Of a stretch of DNA of 14,111 nucleotides, positions 7,288 through 14,111 are shown one piece after another. The notes under the pieces are model-generated. The model saw only the letters and a program-made list of their open reading frames with translations, did no database searches and was not told where the DNA came from. The position numbers were made by a program, and so were the translations under genes. Within the stretch, counting starts at the first letter, position 1. The number at the start of each line of letters is the position of its first letter. This DNA is from Thermofilum sp. Lineage in GTDB: Archaea > Thermoproteota > Thermoprotei > Thermofilales > Thermofilaceae. The stretch lies in NCBI GenBank assembly GCA_020832965.1, contig JAJHRM010000040.1, positions 1 to 14,111 of the forward strand, in the 5' to 3' direction.

Positions 7288-10200
7288 ATGCGCTTTTCTG
7301 TGAGAAGCACGATCCTACCAGCATTGCTAGCGGTTTTACTTGCGTCCTTGCCATCTTTCGCTGTTGCCACCTATATTTACTACCCGTGGCCCGAAAAACT
7401 GGTGATACACTCCTCGCTGGTCGCGCTTTCCTTTATCATCGCTGTTCAGAAGCCTGGGAGACAATCCCGTATCCTGTTTCATTTTCCCGCGGCAGCTACC
7501 AAGTTAGCGCTTACGGTAGGCTTCGTTGCGTTAATTGCTACTAGCATCGTTCCAATTCCCTCGCTAGCGCTACCTCTCGCGCTTGTGCATGCTACGCTGG
7601 TAACCGGAGTTTCGTTAGCAGAGGCATTAAAGCTCAGAGGGATTTTTGCTGATGCACTAGGCTTTGCGTTATTTTCTTTCATTTTCGGTTCGACATACTT
7701 CGGAGTTATTGTGTTAAGTGCTTCCCTTTTCTTGGGCTTCCCAGCAAACCGCTATGTCGGATTGGCGCTCGTAGCATTGCATACGTTCCATCTTGTTACT
7801 ATCTATTCTAAGGAAGCAAGAAGCCAACCTGTTGAAATCATGATAAAAGTTGATCAACTCTTTTTCGTATGCACCTGGATAATATTTACTTATAATTTCT
7901 TCTCAATATACTATCCAGGCAATGTATATCAACCAGGCCTGGATCTGTTGCGACACTATATGTCGTCGGTAAATCTCATTAGAAACCTTTGGAAATTCCT
8001 AAGCCTCAATCCAGATAATTACCTAATTTTCCATGCATTCGAAGGGGGGCTCATGCTTTTAGCGAACTGTTATGACGCCCTGCTTTTCAACAGCTTTCTT
8101 ATACCTGTAGGTCTTTTGAGCGCGTTGGCGCTAGCTCAGCTTGCTGGCGAAATTGCCGGGAGTCCCACGGTCAGAAACATTGCGCTAATGCTTCCATTTG
8201 TCTTCTCGGGTTTGGGCTGGTTATACCTTCTCCTCAACAGACCGGCGAATCCTGCAGCGTACTTTTCAGCCCTTGTCAATGGTAACGAAAAACTATACAG
8301 GAATTTAATGTATATACCGTTTAATCTGATGTGGCCCGTACCTCATACCTTTTCTGACACCTCTTTCCTTCTCTTCCTGTCTCTCCTTCTTAGGACGGTT
8401 AAGTTGCAGGGCAAGCTCCCTAAAGCGGCTGCCGTAGCCGGCTTGCTGATGTTCTCGATGCTGTCCACGCACCCCCCGCAGGGTATTGTGGCAGCAGCGC
8501 TCCTCGCGCTGTTAGCACTCTTCTGGGGTAGGAGCCTCTCCAGCGCTCTGAAGCCCATCTCTCTGGGAGCATTCGCAGGCGCGTTTGCGGGAGGAGTACT
8601 CAATGTGGTAACGAATCTCCTTGCTCTTCGGGGTGCGCCCTACTTACAGAGCCTTATGCTGCTGCGCGCTGCGGCTTTCTTCGCGCCAGCCTTGGCAGCG
8701 GCAGCCGCGCTCGTCCTCAGCTCTTTCGGTGTAGGGTTGGAGCCCTTGTTCGCGGGGTTGGTTAGGCGCTTACGCGTGCGAGCCCCTATAGCGTCGGCGT
8801 TAGGCACTTTCCTGCTCATCCTAGGCATTTCTGTCGCCTTAGACCCTTCCAACACTTTCGCTACAAGCAGGGCAGATCCCGAAGGGGTTGTAGGCCTAGT
8901 ACCTTGGTTCATGTATGCAATCCTATTGGGCGTGGCTCTGCCACTAGGGTTACGCAGTTACGAGTTGCTAGCTCGTGAGGGGGCGAAAATCTCGGTCGCT
9001 GTACTGGCTTCGCTTGCGGTTCTTGCCGTAGCCGTGGGTAGAACACTTGGCTTTCTCAACGCCTTTGGAATCGACACAGGCTACTGGGGCGAAAAGAGGT
9101 TTGTCCTCTTTGTGTACATTGCGCTAGTGTCGCCCGCCGCTTATGCGCTGGAGCGTTTTGCCCGCGGCAGCCAACTTAGGGCTGTCGCGCTCAGCTTCCT
9201 GCTGGCCCTTCTGGCTATCAACGCAACGATATGCGCCTCCTACTGGGGCATCTTAAGTGAGCGCCAGAGGATAAACGTTGCCGAGAAGGTGACTTTCGAT
9301 AAGCTGGGCGAGCTGCTCTGGGTCAACCCAAGCCGGTGGGTTTTGTCGCCCACGCTCCGAAGCAGGGACGCATCCGCATTCGCGGCGCCGATTTACTACG
9401 TCTTCTTCGCAAACCCCTTCTACATCTGGCGGTGGCAGGTTCCCGAGCTCTCGCTCGCGATCTTCAGGGCTCGTAACCTCGACCCGCCCTACCTCTACAT
9501 CAACTGGGCGACGGACTCGCAGCCTGCCCGCTCCGGCTGGATCGGCAGGGCCCTCCTGCCACGCCTGCCCAAGCTGTTCAGCGAGGGCTCGATTGACGTG
9601 TACGACACGCCCCTGTTGGCACCGCCGCTCCCCAACGGCGGCGTGGCGCTCGTGATCCCGCCCGTCTGGGACGAGTCGGTCGACGAGGCCTATCTTTCCC
9701 TCTCGCTGGCGGGCGTGAACTTCACGAGCGTGCTGGAGATCGACCCAGCCCTCTACAGCTACAGGGTCATCGTGGTGCCGTACGACCCGCTGGAAGAAAC
9801 TAGAACGGTTACCGTCGATTTGCTGAGGGCTCCGATCGCGCTCACCAGCGGTGCTGTGAGGATCAACGCAGATTCGATAGAGCTCGGCGGTCGCCCGGAG
9901 AGGCTCGGCAATGTTGTCGTATGGAGGAACCCCTTCTACCTGCTTCCCGAGGCGTTTAACGTTACCACGAGGTTTGAGGTTGGGGAGTACAATCCGAAGG
10001 TGCTAAACTACTTCTTCGTTTACGATTTCCGGGACGTGGGGAACTATAAATACGTGGGGGTGATGTTTACCGAGCGAAACCAAGTATACGTACTCAACTG
10101 TTCGATTGCAAGCGGTAATGCTTCCTGCTCCCCAGCTTGGCCTGGCATTTTGATAGGAAATATTTCTAATGTAGCTGGAGAACATGTATTGAATGTTTAC

Positions 10201-11274
10201 TCGGATGTTGCAAAGGAGGAGCTTTGTATAACTCTGGATGCATTTAAAAGAGCTTGTTTCGCCACAAGTTTCAGCGGGGGCTCCATCGGCATTCGTGCAG
10301 ATAGCTTCTGGGCATTAAAGGTGAAGGAAGTATTTCTCACTGCGCGCACTCGCAGCTACCTGCACTTAGAACGGCTTAAAGCGGAGAACCACACAATTAT
10401 AGTACTTCAGCACAAAAATGATGACAGCAAAATTAAATATGGAAGGAGTATAATAGTTTACACAAAAGAAATTTTAGGAGGAAAATATATATATATAAAT
10501 TCTACTTTTATTCCAGAAAAGTATTATAGTGAAATCAATTATGCTAATTTAGGTACTAGCGATATTGCTTTCTACAATTTATCCGTGATCGCACTCAATC
10601 TTCTAGTGGTTCCTTTTGACTCCTTACGAATTTATAAATTTAACAAGATTTACAACGTAGCATCCGCTAAATATTTAACAGTAGAAAGTTCCTTAGATAA
10701 CTTTCTAAAAGCTTTTTGTGAACATGCTTACGTCAAAGGCGGCATAGGTTTCTATGTGAGGCTTGAAGCTGATAAAATGCATGTTCCCAATGCGAGAGTT
10801 CGCGTGTACTTTAATAATGATGCCATCATAGAGCTGGAGGGCGACTTGCTATTTGAGGGGAGGTTCCTGCTGCTTGCTAGGAGGCCTATCTTCATGGCTC
10901 AGCGCTCGGTTATTAACGGAGTGTATTGGCAAGCCTTACGTTATCCTTACTTAGTACGCGATTTGGTTGTAATTGGAAATGTAACATTTAGCTTTATTTG
11001 TGGAGATTCCTCCTTCTCATCTTTCTTTGTGAATGCTAGAAGTTCTAAGATCATGTTTGAGCCCCAGCTTGACATTTACTCAGATTGGGAATCTATGCCA
11101 TTGGTGCTGAAGTACTCATACTGGAGTATACTTATTGCCTGCATATTTGCTTTAATGACATTGCGAAGTTCGGTTAAGAAGCGGGAACTATGGCTGAAGT
11201 GTGCGAAAGCGAAGAGCCGCGCGGCACGCTGCTTCACCATATACTATGTGAACGGGAGCTCTAGGCGTGTATGA
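7288..11274 (+). CDS. Giant polytopic membrane protein, GT-C-like, with sequon-rich extracellular half
   Basis: About 1,328 residues from ATG 7288. I prefer this start because GAGGT lies 10 nt upstream (7273-7277); a TTG at 7258 would add ten residues and is used for numbering here. Residues about 18-665 hold many hydrophobic helices. A loop PGNVYQPGLDLLRHYMSS (220-237) resembles the acidic first extracellular loop of GT-C transferases, and STHPPQG (403-409) lies between helices. Residues 670-1285 are non-hydrophobic and presumably extracellular. About 795-848 (ALVIPPVW to VIVVPYDP) recalls a class-I-amidotransferase-like Rossmann segment, and about 905-1030 (FEVGEYNP to VKEVFLTA) recalls a LamG/ConA-like jelly roll. 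A last helix lies near 1287-1303, followed by a basic tail. It carries about ten N-X-S/T sequons outside. A role as a GT-C transferase or oligosaccharyltransferase-like enzyme finishing the glycan is inferred; a structural surface protein is the alternative. Composition shifts internally (G/C-rich near 9290-9900, A/T-rich near 10390-10720). The stop overlaps the ATG of the wecB remnant. Confidence 0.78.
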   Translation: MRFSVRSTILPALLAVLLASLPSFAVATYIYYPWPEKLVIHSSLVALSFIIAVQKPGRQSRILFHFPAAATKLALTVGFVALIATSIVPIPSLALPLALVHATLVTGVSLAEALKLRGIFADALGFALFSFIFGSTYFGVIVLSASLFLGFPANRYVGLALVALHTFHLVTIYSKEARSQPVEIMIKVDQLFFVCTWIIFTYNFFSIYYPGNVYQPGLDLLRHYMSSVNLIRNLWKFLSLNPDNYLIFHAFEGGLMLLANCYDALLFNSFLIPVGLLSALALAQLAGEIAGSPTVRNIALMLPFVFSGLGWLYLLLNRPANPAAYFSALVNGNEKLYRNLMYIPFNLMWPVPHTFSDTSFLLFLSLLLRTVKLQGKLPKAAAVAGLLMFSMLSTHPPQGIVAAALLALLALFWGRSLSSALKPISLGAFAGAFAGGVLNVVTNLLALRGAPYLQSLMLLRAAAFFAPALAAAAALVLSSFGVGLEPLFAGLVRRLRVRAPIASALGTFLLILGISVALDPSNTFATSRADPEGVVGLVPWFMYAILLGVALPLGLRSYELLAREGAKISVAVLASLAVLAVAVGRTLGFLNAFGIDTGYWGEKRFVLFVYIALVSPAAYALERFARGSQLRAVALSFLLALLAINATICASYWGILSERQRINVAEKVTFDKLGELLWVNPSRWVLSPTLRSRDASAFAAPIYYVFFANPFYIWRWQVPELSLAIFRARNLDPPYLYINWATDSQPARSGWIGRALLPRLPKLFSEGSIDVYDTPLLAPPLPNGGVALVIPPVWDESVDEAYLSLSLAGVNFTSVLEIDPALYSYRVIVVPYDPLEETRTVTVDLLRAPIALTSGAVRINADSIELGGRPERLGNVVVWRNPFYLLPEAFNVTTRFEVGEYNPKVLNYFFVYDFRDVGNYKYVGVMFTERNQVYVLNCSIASGNASCSPAWPGILIGNISNVAGEHVLNVYSDVAKEELCITLDAFKRACFATSFSGGSIGIRADSFWALKVKEVFLTARTRSYLHLERLKAENHTIIVLQHKNDDSKIKYGRSIIVYTKEILGGKYIYINSTFIPEKYYSEINYANLGTSDIAFYNLSVIALNLLVVPFDSLRIYKFNKIYNVASAKYLTVESSLDNFLKAFCEHAYVKGGIGFYVRLEADKMHVPNARVRVYFNNDAIIELEGDLLFEGRFLLLARRPIFMAQRSVINGVYWQALRYPYLVRDLVVIGNVTFSFICGDSSFSSFFVNARSSKIMFEPQLDIYSDWESMPLVLKYSYWSILIACIFALMTLRSSVKKRELWLKCAKAKSRAARCFTIYYVNGSSRRV

Positions 11275-11911
11275 AGATTCTTTCCGTTGTCGGGGCTAAG
11301 CCCAATTACGTTAAGTTGGCAGCGTTCCACGATGTCTTCACAAGTTTTTTGATTACGTTGTGGTGGATACTGACCAGCATTACGATTGCGAGATGAATAG
11401 GGTGTTTTTCGAGCAGCTGGAGGTTCCGGAGCCGGATTACTTCCTTGGTGTGGGGAGCGGCTCTCACGGGTACCAGGTGGGGGAGGTTGTTAAGCGGGTG
11501 GAGGAGGTCTTGCTGAGAGAGCAGCCCGACCTCGTGGTCGTGTACGGCGACACGAACTCGACGCTGGGCAGGGCGCCGCGGCCGTTAAAGCTGGTTTTAG
11601 GGTTGCGCACGTGGAGGCTGGCTTGCGGTGCTTCGACGTGTCGATGCCGGAGGAGGTGAACAGGAGGGTTGTGGACCATGTTTCGCACCTGCTCTTCGCG
11701 CCGACGGAGAGCGCGCGGAGGAACCTGCTGGCGGAGCGCGTGCCCGGCGCCGTCTACCTCACGGGTGACGTGCACGTGTGCATGCTTAAAAGGTGGTTCC
11801 TCGTGGCGGAGGAGAGGTCGCGCGCATGCTATGAGTTAATTGGTAAAGGCTGCACGCCAAGGTGATCTTAGAGATGCAAGTAAAAGATTTATAGAAGCGC
11901 GCGATACCTAG
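11271..11911 (+). pseudogene. wecB: Decayed UDP-N-acetylglucosamine 2-epimerase (two frameshifts, most of C-terminal half missing)
   Basis: The ATG at 11271 overlaps the preceding TGA and begins MKILSVVGAKPNYVKLAAFHDVF, the classic WecB/MnaA start. The frame is lost in the six-T run at 11345-11350; one extra T would restore FFDYVVVDTDQHYDCEMNRVFFEQL. That frame continues through [11 protein letters not shown] to about 11570, where a second net -1 (or +2) shift moves into [42 protein letters not shown] and TGDVHV. The frame ends at 11865 after GKGCTPR, about half the usual length (roughly 350-380 residues); the UDP-binding C-terminal domain is absent. A third-frame stretch [14 protein letters not shown] (from 11861, stop 11909-11911) weakly resembles a WecB C-terminus, so an internal deletion is possible. 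Key positions are also altered (TGQH to TDQH; TGDVVVD to TGDVHVC). An intact enzyme would make UDP-ManNAc for the surface glycan. Confidence 0.85.
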
Positions 11912-11915
11912 GGAA
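11880..11915 (+). promoter_or_regulatory. Candidate archaeal promoter of the Asp-box gene
   Basis: GTAAAAGATTTATA (about 11880-11893) is a good match to a BRE plus TATA box. Its centre lies about 30 nt before the ATG at 11921, predicting a leader of only a few bases. No convincing Shine-Dalgarno is present (AGGGAA at 11910-11915 is close to the start). It may have arisen inside the decayed wecB tail. Confidence 0.5.
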
Positions 11916-11920
11916 CCATT

Positions 11921-13108
11921 ATGATGCCACCCCTGCGCGCTAGTATGCTTTTATTATATTTCAAAACCAAAAGATCTGATGGACAGATTATAGCAGATTT
12001 TGGTAGTTTACGCAGAGTTTGGCCAACTGCTGCAGAGGGTAGGGTATTTTTTACCGTTGGCTCAGCTCGTCCATATCTATCGCTCAATGAGCAAAGATTA
12101 ATTCTTTATGAATACAAACCTTATAATAACACATTTACTCGAATTATAGATTTAACTAACATTGATAAACTTGTGAATACTTCTGGAAAACCTTTCTTTA
12201 AAAGAAATATAGGTATATTTATACCTGCTTGGAATTCGGGATTTTATATTTATGGAAAGACTTATTTTAAAATATTTCATAGTGAGAATTTGACAGATTT
12301 CAGAACTGTATATGTTGATCCATCAGGAACATATGGAAACCACTTTTTTGCGAACGATACAGGGAACATCATAGGTATCGGCGTAGGACGTGGATGGAAA
12401 GGGAAGAAAGGTTCAATAAGTTACACGCCGTTAAGCTCCTATCTCCTAATTTCTGAAGATTATGGTGAAAGTTGGCTTAAAATTTACGAGCTTCGATATC
12501 CAACCGCTATTTATGACGGTGTAATAGTAGATGATTTGATACTTTTTACTGCTCGAGAAAGGAAATCAGTATTTTTTAGCACTAATAAAGGAAAGACTTT
12601 TAATGAGATCCGTTTGGATTCTCCGGCTAGAAACGCTGCTTACTTTCGTATTGGTAGAAAAGAGTTTATTATAATTTCGAGTAATGACTCTTTTTATTTA
12701 AGTCACTTGGATAATATAAAATTTAAAAAAATTAAACTTTATACTGTAGGCTTAGTACTCAGATATCCGATATTTTTCCAGAGAAAAATTTTTCTTAGTG
12801 GAGTTGGAGTTCGTTCATGGCTTATAGCATTTGATTTAAAGCTGGGTAAAGTGGATAAGTACGATATAACTATACTTGCTGGAGATAAAAGTGCTTGTAG
12901 ATTAGCATTCTCTAATAATAAGTTTTTCATAGGAAGTGAGCTTTATGGTAAGCTGTATGCTATAGAGCCTGGTAGTTTAAGAGAATTACGAACTAAGGAT
13001 TATATAAAATTATATTTGAGTTTCTTGTTAAATTCCATGCTCAAAAAATACTTGTGCGATTTCCAAGAATACCATCCTTTCTTTAAATTTTATAATAGCC
13101 CGTGCTAG
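11921..13108 (+). CDS. Unrecognised Asp-box (BNR-like) beta-propeller protein, strongly A/T-rich
   Basis: A 395-residue protein that I cannot assign to a named family. It has one textbook Asp-box, S178-D180-G182-W185 in LLISEDYGESWLKI, and a near match S220-N222-G224-F227 in FFSTNKGKTF, about 42 residues apart, which is a blade-like spacing. Alternating short strands elsewhere suggest a beta-propeller as in sialidases or photosystem assembly factors. No sialidase Arg triad could be identified, so activity is unknown. Five sequons (N69, N86, N123, N145, N255) suggest an extracellular ancestry, yet there is no signal peptide: the N-terminus MMPPLRASMLLLYFKTKRSDG is short and charged. It may be N-terminally truncated, or start at M9 (11945). 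Base composition is the lowest in the window (13/60 G+C at 12121-12180), and the A/T-rich block starts and ends next to the two arms of a short inverted repeat. Acquisition from elsewhere is likely. Confidence 0.6.
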   Translation: MMPPLRASMLLLYFKTKRSDGQIIADFGSLRRVWPTAAEGRVFFTVGSARPYLSLNEQRLILYEYKPYNNTFTRIIDLTNIDKLVNTSGKPFFKRNIGIFIPAWNSGFYIYGKTYFKIFHSENLTDFRTVYVDPSGTYGNHFFANDTGNIIGIGVGRGWKGKKGSISYTPLSSYLLISEDYGESWLKIYELRYPTAIYDGVIVDDLILFTARERKSVFFSTNKGKTFNEIRLDSPARNAAYFRIGRKEFIIISSNDSFYLSHLDNIKFKKIKLYTVGLVLRYPIFFQRKIFLSGVGVRSWLIAFDLKLGKVDKYDITILAGDKSACRLAFSNNKFFIGSELYGKLYAIEPGSLRELRTKDYIKLYLSFLLNSMLKKYLCDFQEYHPFFKFYNSPC

Positions 13109-13121
13109 ACTACTAGCGCGC
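11935..13121. repeat. Short inverted repeat flanking the A/T-rich orphan gene
   Basis: GCGCGCTAGTA at 11935-11945 is the exact reverse complement of TACTAGCGCGC at 13111-13121. Allowing one extra GC dinucleotide in the right copy, the match extends to TGCGCGCTAGTA against TGCGCGCGCTAGTA. The left arm lies inside the first codons of the orphan gene and the right arm just after its stop, at both ends of the A/T-rich block. A further AGCGCGCGA at 11896-11904 can pair with the left arm. Eleven bases is short and the core is low-complexity, so chance is possible; no transposase is present. Confidence 0.4.
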
Positions 13122-13385
13122 GCAATGGAGTCTACTACTTACTTTGATGTCATGAGCTAGAAGTTTAGTGATTTATGGGATCTACGATTGTAAACTGGTT
13201 GGAGACGTAACTTAGCTACAGTAATACTTGGCTCCGGAGCTTGGATTTAGGCTTCATAGTGTGAATGTACCTCCCATCCTCGTCCTAGCGGTGATTGGCT
13301 TGAATGGGAAATAGCATCTGGTACGTGCATGCGGACAATATGCAAAGACGTAAAGCTTATTAATGTCATTTTCTATTATTATCGC
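13109..13385. other. Intergenic region between orphan gene and protease
   Basis: About 277 bp without a supportable gene. Apart from the right arm of the inverted repeat at its left edge and the promoter at its right edge, I see only short frames on both strands (for example 28 codons on the minus strand starting near 13333) with no ribosome binding site and no recognisable protein. Composition is intermediate. No T-rich terminator run or strong hairpin stands out. Confidence 0.5.
13340..13385 (+). promoter_or_regulatory. Candidate promoter giving a leaderless protease mRNA
   Basis: GACGTAAAGCTTATTAATG contains a BRE-like TAAAG followed by the TATA-like CTTATTAA at 13356-13363. Its centre is about 26 nt before the ATG at 13386, so transcription would start at or next to the start codon. 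The absence of a Shine-Dalgarno before that ATG supports a leaderless message. Confidence 0.5.
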
Positions 13386-14111
13386 ATGAACGCCAAAAAC
13401 CCCTTAGGCATCCTTCTGCTCGCCTTAGTGCTTGCAGCGAGCCTTCTGATGGCTTTCGCTGTGCCTCCGGAGGGTCAGAGAACCCCTCAGGTACCTGGAG
13501 AGCCTGGGATCTCTAGGTTTGTCGGGAACCTGACGCTGGGTGATGAAAGGTCGCCTGTCTCCACGGTCGTGTTCAGGAAGGATGCTCCGGCGAGCGTCGT
13601 AGAGAAGGCCTACAACGACATCGTGGCTAAGTACACCCTCTCCCGCACGGTCGAGCTCTCCAATGGGAGGAGTGTGGCGGTCAAGGAGGTTAGGGTCTCA
13701 AAGCTTGTGAGGGATCCCTCGGGCCGGTACATGTTCAGGGTTGCCGAGGCACCGGACAAGCTTTCGCGGCTGCTGGCCCCCTACAGCGATTACGTTGAGC
13801 AGGTGGTCTCCAAGCTTCTGCCGTCGCTGATGGATAAGGAGCCGCTCGACCAGAAGGTGCCGCGCCTCCCGGCTCCGGCGCCCACGAACGTCGTGGTCGC
13901 GGATCTCATCGGCGTGACGAGGGCCCGCTCGGTCTACGGGGTTACTGGTAGCGGGGTTAACATAGCGATCGTGGACACGGGTGTGGACTACGGGCACCCC
14001 GACCTGACCGGCTCGCTGGTGTACTGGTCGGGGACGTACAAGGGCGAGTCGATCAGGGAGCCGCTGGTGTTCGACGCGGACGAGTCTCAGGTCCTGCTGC
14101 TGCAGGACGTG
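13386..14111 (+). CDS. Secreted subtilisin-like serine protease (S8), N-terminal part; runs off the window
   Basis: The frame is open from ATG 13386 to the window end (242 residues seen). A signal peptide is clear: MNAKNPLG, then hydrophobic ILLLALVLAASLLMAFA, with cleavage plausible after the Ala residues near 23-25. A long region up to about residue 175 looks like a propeptide and linker (Pro-rich PRLPAPAPTN at 159-168). The peptidase domain opens with GVTGSGVNIAIVDTGVDYGH, where D197 is the catalytic Asp of the Asp-His-Ser triad; His and Ser lie beyond the window. It would act outside the cell or at its surface, perhaps on peptides for nutrition or on surface proteins. Its even G/C-rich composition and own promoter suggest it lies outside the mosaic glycosylation island. 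Confidence 0.88.
   Translation, partial: MNAKNPLGILLLALVLAASLLMAFAVPPEGQRTPQVPGEPGISRFVGNLTLGDERSPVSTVVFRKDAPASVVEKAYNDIVAKYTLSRTVELSNGRSVAVKEVRVSKLVRDPSGRYMFRVAEAPDKLSRLLAPYSDYVEQVVSKLLPSLMDKEPLDQKVPRLPAPAPTNVVVADLIGVTRARSVYGVTGSGVNIAIVDTGVDYGHPDLTGSLVYWSGTYKGESIREPLVFDADESQVLLLQDV

Noticed and set aside
8343..8912. Two antisense open frames of about 90 codons inside the membrane protein gene
   Set aside because: They are rich in Ala, Ser, Lys and Arg as expected from reading G/C-rich hydrophobic coding DNA backwards, and have no motif or ribosome site.
11341..11355. Programmed ribosomal frameshifting at the six-T run in wecB
   Set aside because: A second independent frameshift and loss of most of the C-terminal half mean no full enzyme could result; decay is simpler.
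11890..11941. Hairpin AGCGCGC / GCGCGCT around the orphan gene start as a regulatory switch
   Set aside because: Seven pairs of alternating GC in a region with several GCGCGC runs is weak evidence; GCGCGC also occurs elsewhere (for example 8664, 10342, 11711, 11820).
13698..13997. Antisense open frame of 99 codons
   Set aside because: It lies entirely over the subtilase frame, which has a signal peptide and a catalytic Asp motif; the antisense product is Arg/His-rich and without recognisable features.
1..14111. CRISPR arrays, tRNA or rRNA genes, integrase or transposase genes
   Set aside because: No regularly spaced direct repeats, no tRNA-like T-loop (GGTTCRA) context and no recombinase motifs were found on reading the window.

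Overview
The window reads as a piece of a hyperthermophilic archaeon, most likely a crenarchaeote (Thermoproteota) of the Thermofilum type. The lineage is inferred from promoter style (A/T-rich TATA boxes about 25 nt before start codons, with short or absent leaders), ATGA/GTGA gene overlaps, heavy AGG/AGA/ATA codon use, and a secreted subtilase; no marker gene is present to prove it. All recognisable genes are on the + strand. No RNA gene, CRISPR array or transposase was seen.

Layout: (1) 1-441 is the 3' part of a sugar-1-phosphate nucleotidylyltransferase. (2) 444-1505 and 1502-2650 are two GT4-type glycosyltransferases packed behind it. (3) A 189-bp gap holds a possible coding remnant and a promoter. 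It is followed by GDP-mannose 4,6-dehydratase (gmd, 2840-3886) and an overlapping NAD-dependent epimerase/reductase (3883-4809). (4) Two more GT4-type glycosyltransferases follow (4857-5990, 6001-7254). (5) A giant polytopic membrane protein (about 7288-11274) has a GT-C-like membrane half and a long, sequon-rich extracellular half. (6) A broken, truncated wecB (UDP-GlcNAc 2-epimerase) lies at 11271-11911. (7) A very A/T-rich orphan gene with Asp-box (BNR) motifs follows (11921-13108). (8) After a 277-bp gap, the 5' part of a secreted subtilisin-like protease begins at 13386 and runs off the window.

Together, parts 1-5 look like a surface-glycan (N-glycan or exopolysaccharide) locus. Nucleotide sugars would be made by the nucleotidyltransferase, Gmd and the epimerase/reductase, the sugar being probably a GDP-6-deoxyhexose. 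Cytoplasmic GT4 enzymes would assemble it on a carrier, and the large membrane protein could act outside the cell on a lipid-linked sugar or glycan. The substrate and final product are inferences.

The most striking property is mosaicism. Base composition switches abruptly, often inside genes: hand counts of single 60-base lines run from 13/60 G+C (12121-12180) to 40/60 G+C (9541-9600). In two GT4 genes the A/T-rich parts include the N-terminal (acceptor) half, while part of the conserved C-terminal donor-binding half is G/C-richer. With the decayed wecB, the in-frame remnant after 2650 and the orphan gene flanked by a short inverted repeat, this marks a fast-evolving, recombining glycosylation island.
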